This document shows, piece by piece, positions 20,400 through 29,639 of a DNA stretch of 64,000 nucleotides (its first letter is position 1; every line of letters begins with the position of its first letter). Below the pieces are notes generated by a model. That model did not search any database and was not told where the DNA came from. It saw nothing but the letters and a program-made list of their open reading frames with translations. The position numbers and the translations under genes were made by a program. The stretch comes from Bacteroidales bacterium (GTDB lineage Bacteria > Bacteroidota > Bacteroidia > Bacteroidales > UBA7960). The stretch is from positions 1 to 64,000 of the forward strand of contig SKRM01000026.1 of the NCBI GenBank assembly GCA_007118495.1, read 5' to 3'.

Positions 20400-20410
20400 A
20401 TCCAGGCTGT

Positions 20411-20878
20411 TTAATCTATGGCATGTGAAAGCTCTGACAGAATGTTATCACAACATTCGTCAAGCATCATATATACCTTGTCAAAGCCGTCTCTGCCTCC
20501 ATAATAGGGATCTGGAACCACCAGGTTTTTTCCCGGGTGCGTAGCATCTCTGATGAGTTTGACTTTGTCAAGGTCATGCTGGTTGCGGGCAAGGTCTTTA
20601 ACGTTTTTCAAATTGCTCAGATCCATGACATATATTCTGTCAAAATGGTCAAAATCACTCACATGGAATTGACGTGCCTGTTGGCGTGAAATGTCAACAC
20701 CGTGCTTCTGAGCCACTTCTTGTGATCTGATATCAGGAGGTTCTCCAACATGGTAGGCGGCTGTCCCTGCAGAGTCAACCATGATGTCGAGTTGATTTTC
20801 ATTTGCTTTGTTCTGAAGGATTCCCTCAGCCAGGGGAGAGCGGCAGATATTCCCCAGGCATACCATTAATATCTTCAT
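20411..20878 (-). CDS. Low-molecular-weight protein tyrosine phosphatase
   Basis: MKILMVCLGNICRSPLAEGIL; VPDPYYGGRDGFDKVY. Confidence 0.93.
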   Translation of the reverse strand: MKILMVCLGNICRSPLAEGILQNKANENQLDIMVDSAGTAAYHVGEPPDIRSQEVAQKHGVDISRQQARQFHVSDFDHFDRIYVMDLSNLKNVKDLARNQHDLDKVKLIRDATHPGKNLVVPDPYYGGRDGFDKVYMMLDECCDNILSELSHAID

Positions 20879-20906
20879 TATAACTGTATTTTGGCTGCAA
20901 AGTAAA

Positions 20907-20940
20907 TAAAAAAACCCGGATACTGGTAATATGTCCGGGT
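20907..20940 (-). terminator. Rho-independent terminator downstream of dnaA
   Basis: ACCCGGA-N13-TCCGGGT inverted repeat (20914-20940); on the minus strand followed by a T tract (20907-20913). Confidence 0.8.
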
Positions 20941-20967
20941 GAATTGGCCATTTGTCAAGAAGCTGAC

Positions 20968-22419
20968 TTAATGGATTTTTATCATGTTGTCAAGGTCGTC
21001 AACATATTTTTTGAATCGCTTATCGGTATCCACCAGGTTTTTGATGGTCTTACAAGCGTGCAGCACCGTAGCATGGTCTTTATTGCCGCATTTGCTTCCG
21101 ATGGCTGCCAGTGAAGACTTTGTATACAATTTTGAAAAGTACATGGCAAGCTGTCGTGCCTGAACCGTTTCACGTTTTCGGCTTTTCGACTGAAGCTTTT
21201 CCATGGGAATGTCAAAATATTTGCAAACCGTTTGCTTGATAATGTCGATGGTGACTTCTCTTGGAGTATGTTTTACGAATTTCTCAATAACATGGGCTGC
21301 AAGCTCAAGGGTGATGTCTTTTTTGTTCATTGAAGACTGAGCCAGGATCGAAATAAGGGCTCCCTCCATTTCACGGACATTGGTGTTGATTTTTGAACTA
21401 ATCAGTTCAAGCACTTCAGCAGGCATTTCGACTCCGTCGTTTCTGATTTTTTTCTGTAGTATGGCAATTCTGGTTTCAAAGTCAGGTAGCTGAAGGTCTG
21501 CAGAAAGGCCCCACTTAAACCTTGACAACAACCTGGGCTCTATTCCGCTCATTTCAACCGGGGGCATATCGCTGGTAATGATAATTTGTTTACCGCTTTG
21601 GTGTAATTGGTTAAAAATGTGGAAAAAAACATCCTGGGTTTTGGGTTTTCCTGCAAGGCAGTGAATATCATCTACAATAAGTACATCGATCATCTGGTAA
21701 AAATGCACAAAGTCATTTTGGTTGGAATTTCTGATGGAGTCAATGAACTGATTGGTGAATTGTTCTGCCGTAACATATAAGACGGTTTTTTCAGGGTAAT
21801 GGCTCTTGACCTCAATACCTATTGCGTGGGCCAGATGGGTTTTTCCCAGGCCATTTCCACTGTAAATAAGCAGGGGGTTAAAAGAAGTTTTTCCCGGATT
21901 TTGACCAACTGCAAGGCCTGCACTGCGGGCAAGACGGTTGCAGTCACCCTGGATAAAATTGTCAAAATTATAAGAGTCAATTAATTGTGGGTGAATGTTC
22001 AGCTTTTTCAACCCGGGGATAACAAAAGGGTTGGGTATGGAACGCCCTCCGGCCTTGTCTCTGTTAAGATCAATGGGCAAGCTGATGGGCGGGTTTTTTA
22101 ATGCCTTTTTATTAAGGGTGGGAGCATGCACGGTGAATGGTTGTCCCTGGCTGGTATGGTAGTTATTATCCATGACAATGCTGTACTCAAGCCTTCCGTC
22201 AGCGCCTAGTTCTTTTTTGATTGTCTTTTTTAATAAATCAATGTAATGCTCCTCAAGCCACTCATAAAAGAACTGACTGGGAACCTGCAGTGTTAGCACA
22301 TTGTTCTTAAGACGAACAGGCTTAATAGGGGCGAACCAGGTATTGAAGCTATTGGGACTTATATTATCCTTTATAACTGTCAAACATCCCGACCAAACCT
22401 TTTCGTAAAAATTCTCCAT
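20968..22419 (-). CDS. dnaA: Chromosomal replication initiator protein DnaA
   Basis: NPLLIYSGNGLGKTHLAHAIG; DVLIVDDIHCLAGK; GNKDHATVLHACKTI (DnaA C-terminal box-binding motif). Confidence 0.97.
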   Translation of the reverse strand: MENFYEKVWSGCLTVIKDNISPNSFNTWFAPIKPVRLKNNVLTLQVPSQFFYEWLEEHYIDLLKKTIKKELGADGRLEYSIVMDNNYHTSQGQPFTVHAPTLNKKALKNPPISLPIDLNRDKAGGRSIPNPFVIPGLKKLNIHPQLIDSYNFDNFIQGDCNRLARSAGLAVGQNPGKTSFNPLLIYSGNGLGKTHLAHAIGIEVKSHYPEKTVLYVTAEQFTNQFIDSIRNSNQNDFVHFYQMIDVLIVDDIHCLAGKPKTQDVFFHIFNQLHQSGKQIIITSDMPPVEMSGIEPRLLSRFKWGLSADLQLPDFETRIAILQKKIRNDGVEMPAEVLELISSKINTNVREMEGALISILAQSSMNKKDITLELAAHVIEKFVKHTPREVTIDIIKQTVCKYFDIPMEKLQSKSRKRETVQARQLAMYFSKLYTKSSLAAIGSKCGNKDHATVLHACKTIKNLVDTDKRFKKYVDDLDNMIKIH

Positions 22420-22568
22420 TCGATGACCTTGATTATTTTGGTTAGTGCGTGAAATATTGATTGGAATTGATAATCAGTACTTAGATGTTGAGCAGATATG
22501 CATGCTAACTTATCAACAAATTTTAACGAAAAAAAGTGAAAAAAAAAATTTAAGACCCCTTGTAAATA

Positions 22569-23477
22569 TTAAATTTTTGTTGTATTTGATTCGACAAACA
22601 TTTCTTCAGAATGGGGGGCAACCACCACATCCATACAGCCCATATATACACCTCCTGATCCAGCCTGGCCAATGTACACTGTTTTTCCTTTCTCATTTAT
22701 GATTTGTGCGGGGGGATCAAGCCTTGTGTGGGTATGACCTCCTATGATGATGTCTGTATGTCTGGTGTGGGATGCAACCATGGTATCACTGACCCTGTCA
22801 TCTCTGTAATTATACCCGAGGTGTGAAAGGCAGATGATGAGATCACACCGGTGCCTGCTCTTGAGCAATACTTCAAATTCACGGGCTCTCTCAATGGGAT
22901 CAGTATAAACTGTATCTCCGTAAAGGGTGCGGCTAACAAGGCCTTCAGGGTTGATCCCCAGGCCGTATACACCTATAATCAAATCATTTCGTCTGAGTAC
23001 AATATGTGAATGCACCTTTGAGGCAAGAATGGTTTGACTAAAATCATAATTGGCTGCCAGAAAGGGGAATGTTGCATGTGGATGGACATTTGCAAATCCA
23101 TCAAGGCCATTATCAAACTCATGGTTGCCAAATGCTGCCGCATCGTAGCCCATTTTGCTCATCATTCTGAGTTCAGGTTTGCCGCCATACATATTGTAGT
23201 AGGGAGTACCTTGAAAAATATCTCCGGCATCAAGTAGTATCAGACCGGGATCTGCCTCTCTGTATTCTTTGATTAATGCTGCCCTTCGGGCGTAGCCGCC
23301 CATTCCCGGATATCTGGGGTCGTTCGCAGGAAAAGGATCGATGCGGCTATGTGTATCGTTTGTGTGGAGCAGGCGGATCTTTCTGACTCCCATATCTTTT
23401 AAAGCCATCAGTGGCAAACCTGCCAGGGCAGCTGAAGCTCCAACTCCAATGGTTTTCAGAAAGTGTCTCCTGTTCAT
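22569..23477 (-). CDS. Metallophosphatase, 5'-nucleotidase catalytic domain, Tat-like signal
   Basis: MNRRHFLKTIGVGASAALAG; LLHTNDTHSRIDPFP; AFGNHEFDNG; DIIIGGHTHT. Confidence 0.9.
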   Translation of the reverse strand: MNRRHFLKTIGVGASAALAGLPLMALKDMGVRKIRLLHTNDTHSRIDPFPANDPRYPGMGGYARRAALIKEYREADPGLILLDAGDIFQGTPYYNMYGGKPELRMMSKMGYDAAAFGNHEFDNGLDGFANVHPHATFPFLAANYDFSQTILASKVHSHIVLRRNDLIIGVYGLGINPEGLVSRTLYGDTVYTDPIERAREFEVLLKSRHRCDLIICLSHLGYNYRDDRVSDTMVASHTRHTDIIIGGHTHTRLDPPAQIINEKGKTVYIGQAGSGGVYMGCMDVVVAPHSEEMFVESNTTKI

Positions 23478-23484
23478 AATGGGT

Positions 23485-24261
23485 TTATTCTATACTGATA
23501 CGACCATCAAGTTTACTCTGTATTTGTCTGCCTGCCTGGTTTTCTTCAATCAGGTGGGCAATGATGGCATCCCGAATTTTCACACCAAGAAGTTCAAGGC
23601 TGACGGGTTCCATGAAAAATGTCATATTATCGCCTCCACCAGCCAGGTAATCTGAAGTAAGTACTTTATAGTTTCTGTCAGGCTCAAAAGGGACTTCGCC
23701 AATGCGGATGTTTCTCACCGCTCCGTTTTCTATTTGCAGCTGAATATCCGATACGGGCATTCCCACAGTGGCCCCGGCCAGATATTCAAACAACTCCATG
23801 GTTTTTTCAGGTGTAAGGGTAACAACTACCATTTCGTTTTCAAACGGCATCAATTCAAATATCCTTGACCTGGTAACCGGGCCTTCAGGAATGCCTGTTC
23901 TGAGCCCGCCATAGTTAAGAAGGCAGAAATCAATGGGTTTATCGTCAGCGGGTTGGTAGATGTTGCGGCCTTTGTAAAGAACCAGGTCTGCCACAAAGTT
24001 ATTCAGCAAGCCCTCGGGAGTTCCCCTTTCCATTCGATGGGCCGAATAACCCAAAACTTCATTCATGACCTTTTCAAGGTCTTCACGATATTCAGCAATT
24101 ACAGATTCTATCAATTGATCTGTTTCGGGGGCATGTAAACTATCAACTGCCACCAGAGCACCCTCAACCCTGACTTCATATTGTGGAGAACTACACCCCC
24201 ACAAAAGAATGAGTATAAGGAAGATGTTACCGATTGGATGAATCAGGTATTTAAACATCAC
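23485..24261 (-). CDS. 5'-nucleotidase C-terminal domain lipoprotein
   Basis: Lipobox LLWGCSS; NNFVADLVLYKGRN...DFCLLNYGGLRTGIPEGPVTRSRIFELMPFENEMVVVTLT. Confidence 0.88.
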   Translation of the reverse strand: MMFKYLIHPIGNIFLILILLWGCSSPQYEVRVEGALVAVDSLHAPETDQLIESVIAEYREDLEKVMNEVLGYSAHRMERGTPEGLLNNFVADLVLYKGRNIYQPADDKPIDFCLLNYGGLRTGIPEGPVTRSRIFELMPFENEMVVVTLTPEKTMELFEYLAGATVGMPVSDIQLQIENGAVRNIRIGEVPFEPDRNYKVLTSDYLAGGGDNMTFFMEPVSLELLGVKIRDAIIAHLIEENQAGRQIQSKLDGRISIE

Positions 24262-24373
24262 AATTATATGTTTGGTGGAAACAAACGAAAGACAATGATA
24301 AGCTTATTTCAGATAAAAAACAACAGGCAAATGGAATATTTTGGATATTCAGAACAGGTCAGTCAAAGCCTGA

Positions 24374-24988
24374 TTATTTTATGGCCAGACGATCAATTTT
24401 AACGCCCTGAATATTGGTGAAAAGAGCTGTGACCTCTTCGGCCATCGACGCCCTGACCGAAAACTCAAGGGCGCAGGATAAATCAAAGGTGTGTGCGTGC
24501 TGGGGCAAATCATATTCCTTGAGAATACGCATCACATCATTCATTTGTAAATAATCAAATGTAATCTGGTAATAGTGGGTGATATGGCGGGTTACCACTT
24601 CACTGTTTCTGAGAGCATCACTGGTGGCTCCCTTATAGGCATTGATCAAGCCCCTTACACCCAGTTTTGTTCCGCCAAAATACCTGACTACGATAATGAG
24701 AATATTGGTAAGTCGGGCAGAGATGATCTGCCCGTATATGGGTTTACCTGCCGTACCCGAGGGCTCACCGTCATCATTTATCCTGAAGTTTTCACCACCG
24801 TAACCCGTAACCCAGGCGTAACAGTGATGCCTTGCGTCGTGATATTGGCCTTTTACCTGTTGGAGATGGTCTTTGATTTCTTCTTCATTATTTACAGGAA
24901 AAGCCAGTGCAATAAACTTGCTGCCCTTGTCTTTGTAGTATCCTTCTGAGGCTCTTGAAATAGTCTGGTATGTGTCATCATGCCCCAT
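24374..24988 (-). CDS. YigZ/IMPACT (UPF0029) family protein
   Basis: KGSKFIALAFPV; DARHHCYAWVTGYGGENFRINDDGEPSGTAGKPI; VVRYFGGTKLGVRGLINAY. Confidence 0.92.
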   Translation of the reverse strand: MGHDDTYQTISRASEGYYKDKGSKFIALAFPVNNEEEIKDHLQQVKGQYHDARHHCYAWVTGYGGENFRINDDGEPSGTAGKPIYGQIISARLTNILIIVVRYFGGTKLGVRGLINAYKGATSDALRNSEVVTRHITHYYQITFDYLQMNDVMRILKEYDLPQHAHTFDLSCALEFSVRASMAEEVTALFTNIQGVKIDRLAIK

Positions 24989-24990
24989 AG

Positions 24991-26040
24991 TTATTCATTG
25001 TTCCTTAACCAGAAAAAACTCTCTTTACCTATCACCACCTGCGACATGGATGGGCTTAAACCAATATCCGGCGCTTTAATACCATTACCGAAAAACATGG
25101 TCCCCACAAAAATCCTGGCTTCATCCCACTGCTTTGTATTGATTAATGACTGCAGCAATTCTCTTCCTCCTTCAACAAGCAATGACTGGATATTCTCTGC
25201 GTACAGATATTGTAAGATCTGCCCAAGGGGATCCTGTTCATAATCAATTTTTACATAGCGCGTAGATCCGTTTGTTTTATCAAGTTTTCCATTAAAGATG
25301 ATGGTGGGCTGGCTGCCGTCGAGCAGAAAAAGCTTTCCACCAAGACCCAACTGACGGTCGGTAACAATTCGAAGTGGCTGGGGACCGCTCCAGTCTCTGA
25401 CATTGAGTCTTGGGTTATCTTTCAGCGCAGTTTGGGTTCCAACCATGATGGCTGGTTCTTCTGTTCGCCATTTATGCACCAGCATCCGAAGCTTTTCGCT
25501 GGTAATCCAGTTTGGTTTTTGTGCAGCACCGGGTAACCTGTTAACGTCAATAAAACCATCGGCTGTTTGTGCCCACTTTAAAATGATAAATGGGCGCTTT
25601 TTTTCATGAAAAGTGAAAAAACGTTGGTTCAGCCTCCTGCTTTCTTCTTTCATAACTCCCACACTTACCCGGCAGCCGTTACTTCTAAGTTTGGCGATCC
25701 CCTTACCTGCAACTTCATCGTACGGATCAGTTGTGCCTATAACAATTCTTGGAATGCGGTAGCGGAGAATCAAGTCTGTGCAGGGTGGTGTTTTTCCATG
25801 GTGACAGCACGGCTCAAGGTTTACATAAAGGGTAGAGTGGGGCAAAAGCGATTGGTCTTTCACTGACTGTAAGGCCATTACTTCAGCGTGGTGACCTCCG
25901 TATTTTCTGTGATATCCTTCACCGATTATAACGCCATTGTGCACGATTACTGACCCCACCATCGGATTTGGCGCTGTCAGGCCGAGGCCCTCCCTGGCCA
26001 GGTCGATACATCTTTGCATGTACAAATGATCTTGCTCCAT
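24991..26040 (-). CDS. ribD: Bifunctional diaminohydroxyphosphoribosylaminopyrimidine deaminase/5-amino-6-(5-phosphoribosylamino)uracil reductase
   Basis: MQRCIDLAREGLGLTAPNPMVGSVIV; HAEVMAL; LEPCCHHGKTPPCTD; reductase half LLVEGGRELL. Confidence 0.94.
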   Translation of the reverse strand: MEQDHLYMQRCIDLAREGLGLTAPNPMVGSVIVHNGVIIGEGYHRKYGGHHAEVMALQSVKDQSLLPHSTLYVNLEPCCHHGKTPPCTDLILRYRIPRIVIGTTDPYDEVAGKGIAKLRSNGCRVSVGVMKEESRRLNQRFFTFHEKKRPFIILKWAQTADGFIDVNRLPGAAQKPNWITSEKLRMLVHKWRTEEPAIMVGTQTALKDNPRLNVRDWSGPQPLRIVTDRQLGLGGKLFLLDGSQPTIIFNGKLDKTNGSTRYVKIDYEQDPLGQILQYLYAENIQSLLVEGGRELLQSLINTKQWDEARIFVGTMFFGNGIKAPDIGLSPSMSQVVIGKESFFWLRNNE

Positions 26041-26091
26041 GGAATCATGCGTTTAAAAGATTTTCAAAGATATTACTTTTAAAGCGTTTGC

Positions 26092-27276
26092 TCAGATGTA
26101 GCGAAGACTGACTTCTTTTAGAAGTTTGTTTTCAAGTACACGGGCTATCCTTTTGATAACGGTGCGGCGTATTTCAAGTTCAACCGGAAGGTTAGGGTCT
26201 TGATGGGCCACGTTAATGGCTGTCCCAACCAAAAAATTGATTTCATCACTCTCAATAAACTGTTTGATGATCAGGTCAGCAGGGCCTTTCCCCAGTTCTG
26301 ACCTGGGGCCATATTTATCAAGCAGTTCGGCCGTTTTGCTTAAGGTAAGTATTCCTTCTGTAACCAGATCAATCCCCTCCATATATGACAGGGGTGGCAA
26401 GTCAGGATCTTCAAATTCTAATGTATCGGTTATTTTAATTCCCAGTTCTCTTGCAACTATGTCTGCCGTGGTTCCCCCGCAAAGAATTTTCCTGCCATTA
26501 AAACCTTTCACAATTCCTGCCAGTTCTTTGTCTTTTTCTTTGTCAAAAGGAGGACCGGAGCTTAATAAAAGTCTTCTTGGTTCTCTGAAGTAAACCACAG
26601 CAACACTGGTATCGTCTTTTGCCTGGTAACCATCATTGGCGTGGGCTTTATTCACCAGATGGGCCGACATGCGTGAAGCGGAGATATCAGGTTGATCCCT
26701 GACTACTGCAGCAAGGGTTTCCAATACGTTTTCCATGCCCCAACCCAACAGATATTTTCCCTTGCCAAGCCCCGACTGGGTGATTCCGTCGGTCATCAGC
26801 ACAATCCGGTCTTCTTTTTGGGCCATAAAGGTACAGGCATGAATTTCTTTGTGGCCTCCTTCGGCGGCTTCCATGGTAATGGTGTGCCAGTCAGGATTAA
26901 GTTGATCATGACTTCGCATGATAACCGGCTCAGGATTGTCATAGTTGATAATGGTGGTTTGCCCGTCTTTTTCTACATCAACAACGGTAAAGGTGGCGTA
27001 GCTTATTTTTCGTTCACTGCATACAGGCAGTGTGTTCATAATAATCTCTGCGATTTTGTGTGCATCGCGGTGTTCTTTGGTAAAATTCAGCGCCATGGTG
27101 GCGGTTAGTGTGGCCAGCAAGTTGGCCTTTACCCCATGTCCCATCCCGTCTGAAAGCACCACAACAGTCCGGCTCTCTTCCTTTACCTTTTCTGAAAGGA
27201 ACATATCTCCGCAAATCCTTTCACCCATATGGTTGCGCTGTGATGAGCCTACTTCAATATAGAATGCTTCATTCAT
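26092..27276 (-). CDS. SpoIIE/PP2C-type serine phosphatase with C-terminal extension, hydrogenase-locus associated
   Basis: VVVLSDGMGHGVKANLLATLTA; IVLMTDGITQSG; AKDDTSVAVVYF; ~160 aa extension. Confidence 0.88.
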   Translation of the reverse strand: MNEAFYIEVGSSQRNHMGERICGDMFLSEKVKEESRTVVVLSDGMGHGVKANLLATLTATMALNFTKEHRDAHKIAEIIMNTLPVCSERKISYATFTVVDVEKDGQTTIINYDNPEPVIMRSHDQLNPDWHTITMEAAEGGHKEIHACTFMAQKEDRIVLMTDGITQSGLGKGKYLLGWGMENVLETLAAVVRDQPDISASRMSAHLVNKAHANDGYQAKDDTSVAVVYFREPRRLLLSSGPPFDKEKDKELAGIVKGFNGRKILCGGTTADIVARELGIKITDTLEFEDPDLPPLSYMEGIDLVTEGILTLSKTAELLDKYGPRSELGKGPADLIIKQFIESDEINFLVGTAINVAHQDPNLPVELEIRRTVIKRIARVLENKLLKEVSLRYI

Positions 27277-27314
27277 GCTGGTTACTTTGATTTACAGATG
27301 CCGGATGCTTTACT

Positions 27315-29165
27315 TTACTTGCTTGTCTTTTTATAGGTTTCGATAATAGAATTGAGCATTTTTTCAGTGGTGCTGGCACCTTCACCAAGTGAAAAGGCTA
27401 TCTTTTGTACCATTTTGAGGTTTTCATCAATGACCTCACTTACACGGTTTATGATTTCTTCTTGTCTTACTTCAGCCACATACATATCACGGATAACCCC
27501 ACCGGCAATTTTGTTGGGTTTAAGTGAATAAATACTCACATTCAGTAAGCGGTCATTGTGCTGCACATCTTTTCCGATGATGTTTTCATCATTTTCAAGC
27601 ACATAAGAAAACAGATGGGATATGTTATAGGGCAGCAGTGTCTTCAGATCAGCTCCGGCCAGACCGGGTATGACCTCATTGATCATTTCGGCATCTTCGC
27701 CCAACACCTTTATAAAGCTTTGGTTTGATTCAATAATCTTGAGCTTTTCGTCAACAATAACAGCGGCCGATGGCAGGTTTTGCAGCAGGGCTGAAGTTGT
27801 TTCTGACCTTTGGCTTATTTTCTGGTTCTCATCTCTGAGTATTTTTTCCTTGTCAAGTAACTCTTCCTGGTTGGCCTTGAGTTTTTCGTTATTGGTTTTA
27901 AGGGTCCGGATGTAGTCTTGTTTACTCTTGAGCGAATAATTCAGGCACATTTCTGGCTTGCTGAGACCCTGGCTTATTGAAATGGCAAAATCACGGCAAC
28001 TTCTGTGTCCGCATGCGGTGCATGAAGCGGTCTCATTAACGCTTTTGCCAAGGCTTTTGAGTATTTCTTCTATTCTGTCGTTCTCAGGTTCCGGAAGGCG
28101 TTGGTCGTCTTTGACAAAACTTCGCTTTAGTTCAAGGCTTGAATATGTTTCCATTTCACTTTCCCACAGGTCTTTGTCAAAATCTTTGAGTCTTTTGTGG
28201 GCATAGTCAACCACCATGGTTCGGCGCAGGTATTTATTTGATTTGTCGGTAGTTCCCGGCCCCATGATACAACCCGAATGGTAAAAGACGTTGAAGTGCT
28301 TTTTGAGTAATTCAGTGTGTCTGCTGAATTCATCTACTATATCCAGAAAATTGATTTTGTCTTCAACAGTAATCACTTTGCCTTCAAGCAGTGAGCCATC
28401 TACACCGGCAGCTGTAAGAATGCCTTTGCTGATGGGGTATAGTGAGCCCAAAAATCCGATGGGGGGATCAAAGTCAGAATACTCAACTTTTGATTCCTTA
28501 ATGTTGAATCGGTTGAAAAGTGTCCTGAGTTCGCGGAAAGTGAGAACTGCATCAACCTTTGCATTGCCCTTAAACAATTTGGCGTCATGTTTTGCTGAAA
28601 GACATGGTCCGATGAAAACAACTTTAAGGTCGTTGCCAAAAGCTTTTCTGACTACCATGGCCGAAGCTGTCATGGGTGTGACAATGGGAGAGAGGTTTTC
28701 TGTAAGCTCGGGATAAAATTTTTCAACAAATGAAACCAGGCTGGGGCAGTTTGACATGAGGTAATACTTGCCCTTGAAATTCGACAAAAGTTCGTTGTAT
28801 TTACGGGCAACCAGGTCAACACCAAAAGAAACCTCATTCACATATTCGAAACCCAGTGTCCGGATCATTTCAACGAACTTCCGGTAATCGGTTATGTCCG
28901 GAAACTCTCCACTGATGGTGGGATCAACAATGGCTGCAACCTTTTTATCTGATTCAAGCAACCCAATGGTTGTATCAAGGTCGCTGAAGTGAGAAACTGC
29001 ATCTGATGAGCATACTGAAAGACAACTTCCACAGCCAACACACCTTTCATGATTGACAACCGGATAACCGTCTTTGCCATGGGCACTGATTGCCTTGACC
29101 GGGCATGATCTGATGCATGCATAAGACCTGTTGCAGCGTTTATGGTCAATGTCAATGATTCGCAT
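27315..29165 (-). CDS. HydS-like [FeFe]-hydrogenase-domain sensor with N-terminal ferredoxin domain, Cys-cluster domain and PAS domain
   Basis: CNRSYACIRSCP / CVGCGSCLSVC; SNCPSLVSF, GPCLSAKHDA, YHSGCIMGPG (degenerate H-cluster motifs); CTACGHRSCRDFA...C; PAS-like LLQNLPSAAVIVDEKLKIIESNQSF. Confidence 0.87.
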   Translation of the reverse strand: MRIIDIDHKRCNRSYACIRSCPVKAISAHGKDGYPVVNHERCVGCGSCLSVCSSDAVSHFSDLDTTIGLLESDKKVAAIVDPTISGEFPDITDYRKFVEMIRTLGFEYVNEVSFGVDLVARKYNELLSNFKGKYYLMSNCPSLVSFVEKFYPELTENLSPIVTPMTASAMVVRKAFGNDLKVVFIGPCLSAKHDAKLFKGNAKVDAVLTFRELRTLFNRFNIKESKVEYSDFDPPIGFLGSLYPISKGILTAAGVDGSLLEGKVITVEDKINFLDIVDEFSRHTELLKKHFNVFYHSGCIMGPGTTDKSNKYLRRTMVVDYAHKRLKDFDKDLWESEMETYSSLELKRSFVKDDQRLPEPENDRIEEILKSLGKSVNETASCTACGHRSCRDFAISISQGLSKPEMCLNYSLKSKQDYIRTLKTNNEKLKANQEELLDKEKILRDENQKISQRSETTSALLQNLPSAAVIVDEKLKIIESNQSFIKVLGEDAEMINEVIPGLAGADLKTLLPYNISHLFSYVLENDENIIGKDVQHNDRLLNVSIYSLKPNKIAGGVIRDMYVAEVRQEEIINRVSEVIDENLKMVQKIAFSLGEGASTTEKMLNSIIETYKKTSK

Positions 29166-29193
29166 GCGTTTGTGTTTTGGTTCGTATTGTACG

Positions 29194-29469
29194 CTATACC
29201 AGGTAGCTTTCGAGAATGTCGATGATGTCGGCTGAAGAAACCCTGGTGTGTGTATTTCCGTTGATCATCAACACAGGGCCGTTTTCACACGCTCCAAAAC
29301 AGTGAGACCCCCTAAAGGTGACAGCATCATACAACCCGTGGCTTTTAAGGTACTGCTGTATTACACCCAGGAGTTGTTTGTTACCCCTCGAAAAACAACT
29401 GCTGCCCATGCAGATAACAATCTCTCTGATTCTCGCCTGGTTCATGTCCTGGTTTAGGTTTGATGTCAA
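29194..29469 (-). CDS. (2Fe-2S) thioredoxin-like ferredoxin (NuoE-type fold)
   Basis: VICMGSSCFSRGNKQLL...FRGSHCFGACENGPVLMING. Confidence 0.9.
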   Translation of the reverse strand: MTSNLNQDMNQARIREIVICMGSSCFSRGNKQLLGVIQQYLKSHGLYDAVTFRGSHCFGACENGPVLMINGNTHTRVSSADIIDILESYLV

Positions 29470-29514
29470 TTGATACGCTTTGTTAACAAAAATACAGAAA
29501 CCTTTTCAGAAAAT

Positions 29515-29532
29515 CGGTTAATTCGTTAACAT
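29515..29532. promoter_or_regulatory. Candidate Rex operator
   Basis: cgGTTAA-TTCG-TTAACAt: perfect 5-bp inverted repeat with N4 spacer, 11/14 to the Rex-type TTGTTAA-N4-TTAACAA. Confidence 0.45.
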
Positions 29533-29639
29533 CTTCAATATGAGTACGCTCTTAAGATTTAATCTAAATAACATTAACGTTCTGCATCCTTTGTTTTGAT
29601 TACCCCAATAGTTGACTTTTCTTGCTTTTATAGGCTCTT

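Noticed and set aside
22569-24261. Frameshifted pseudogene of a single 5'-nucleotidase
   Set aside because: The domains are in reversed gene order and each has its own signal sequence, so a simple frameshift cannot explain it.
29479-29490. TTTGTTAACAAA palindrome as a third Rex site
   Set aside because: Half-sites are contiguous without the N4 spacer expected for Rex; kept only as a palindrome of unknown meaning.
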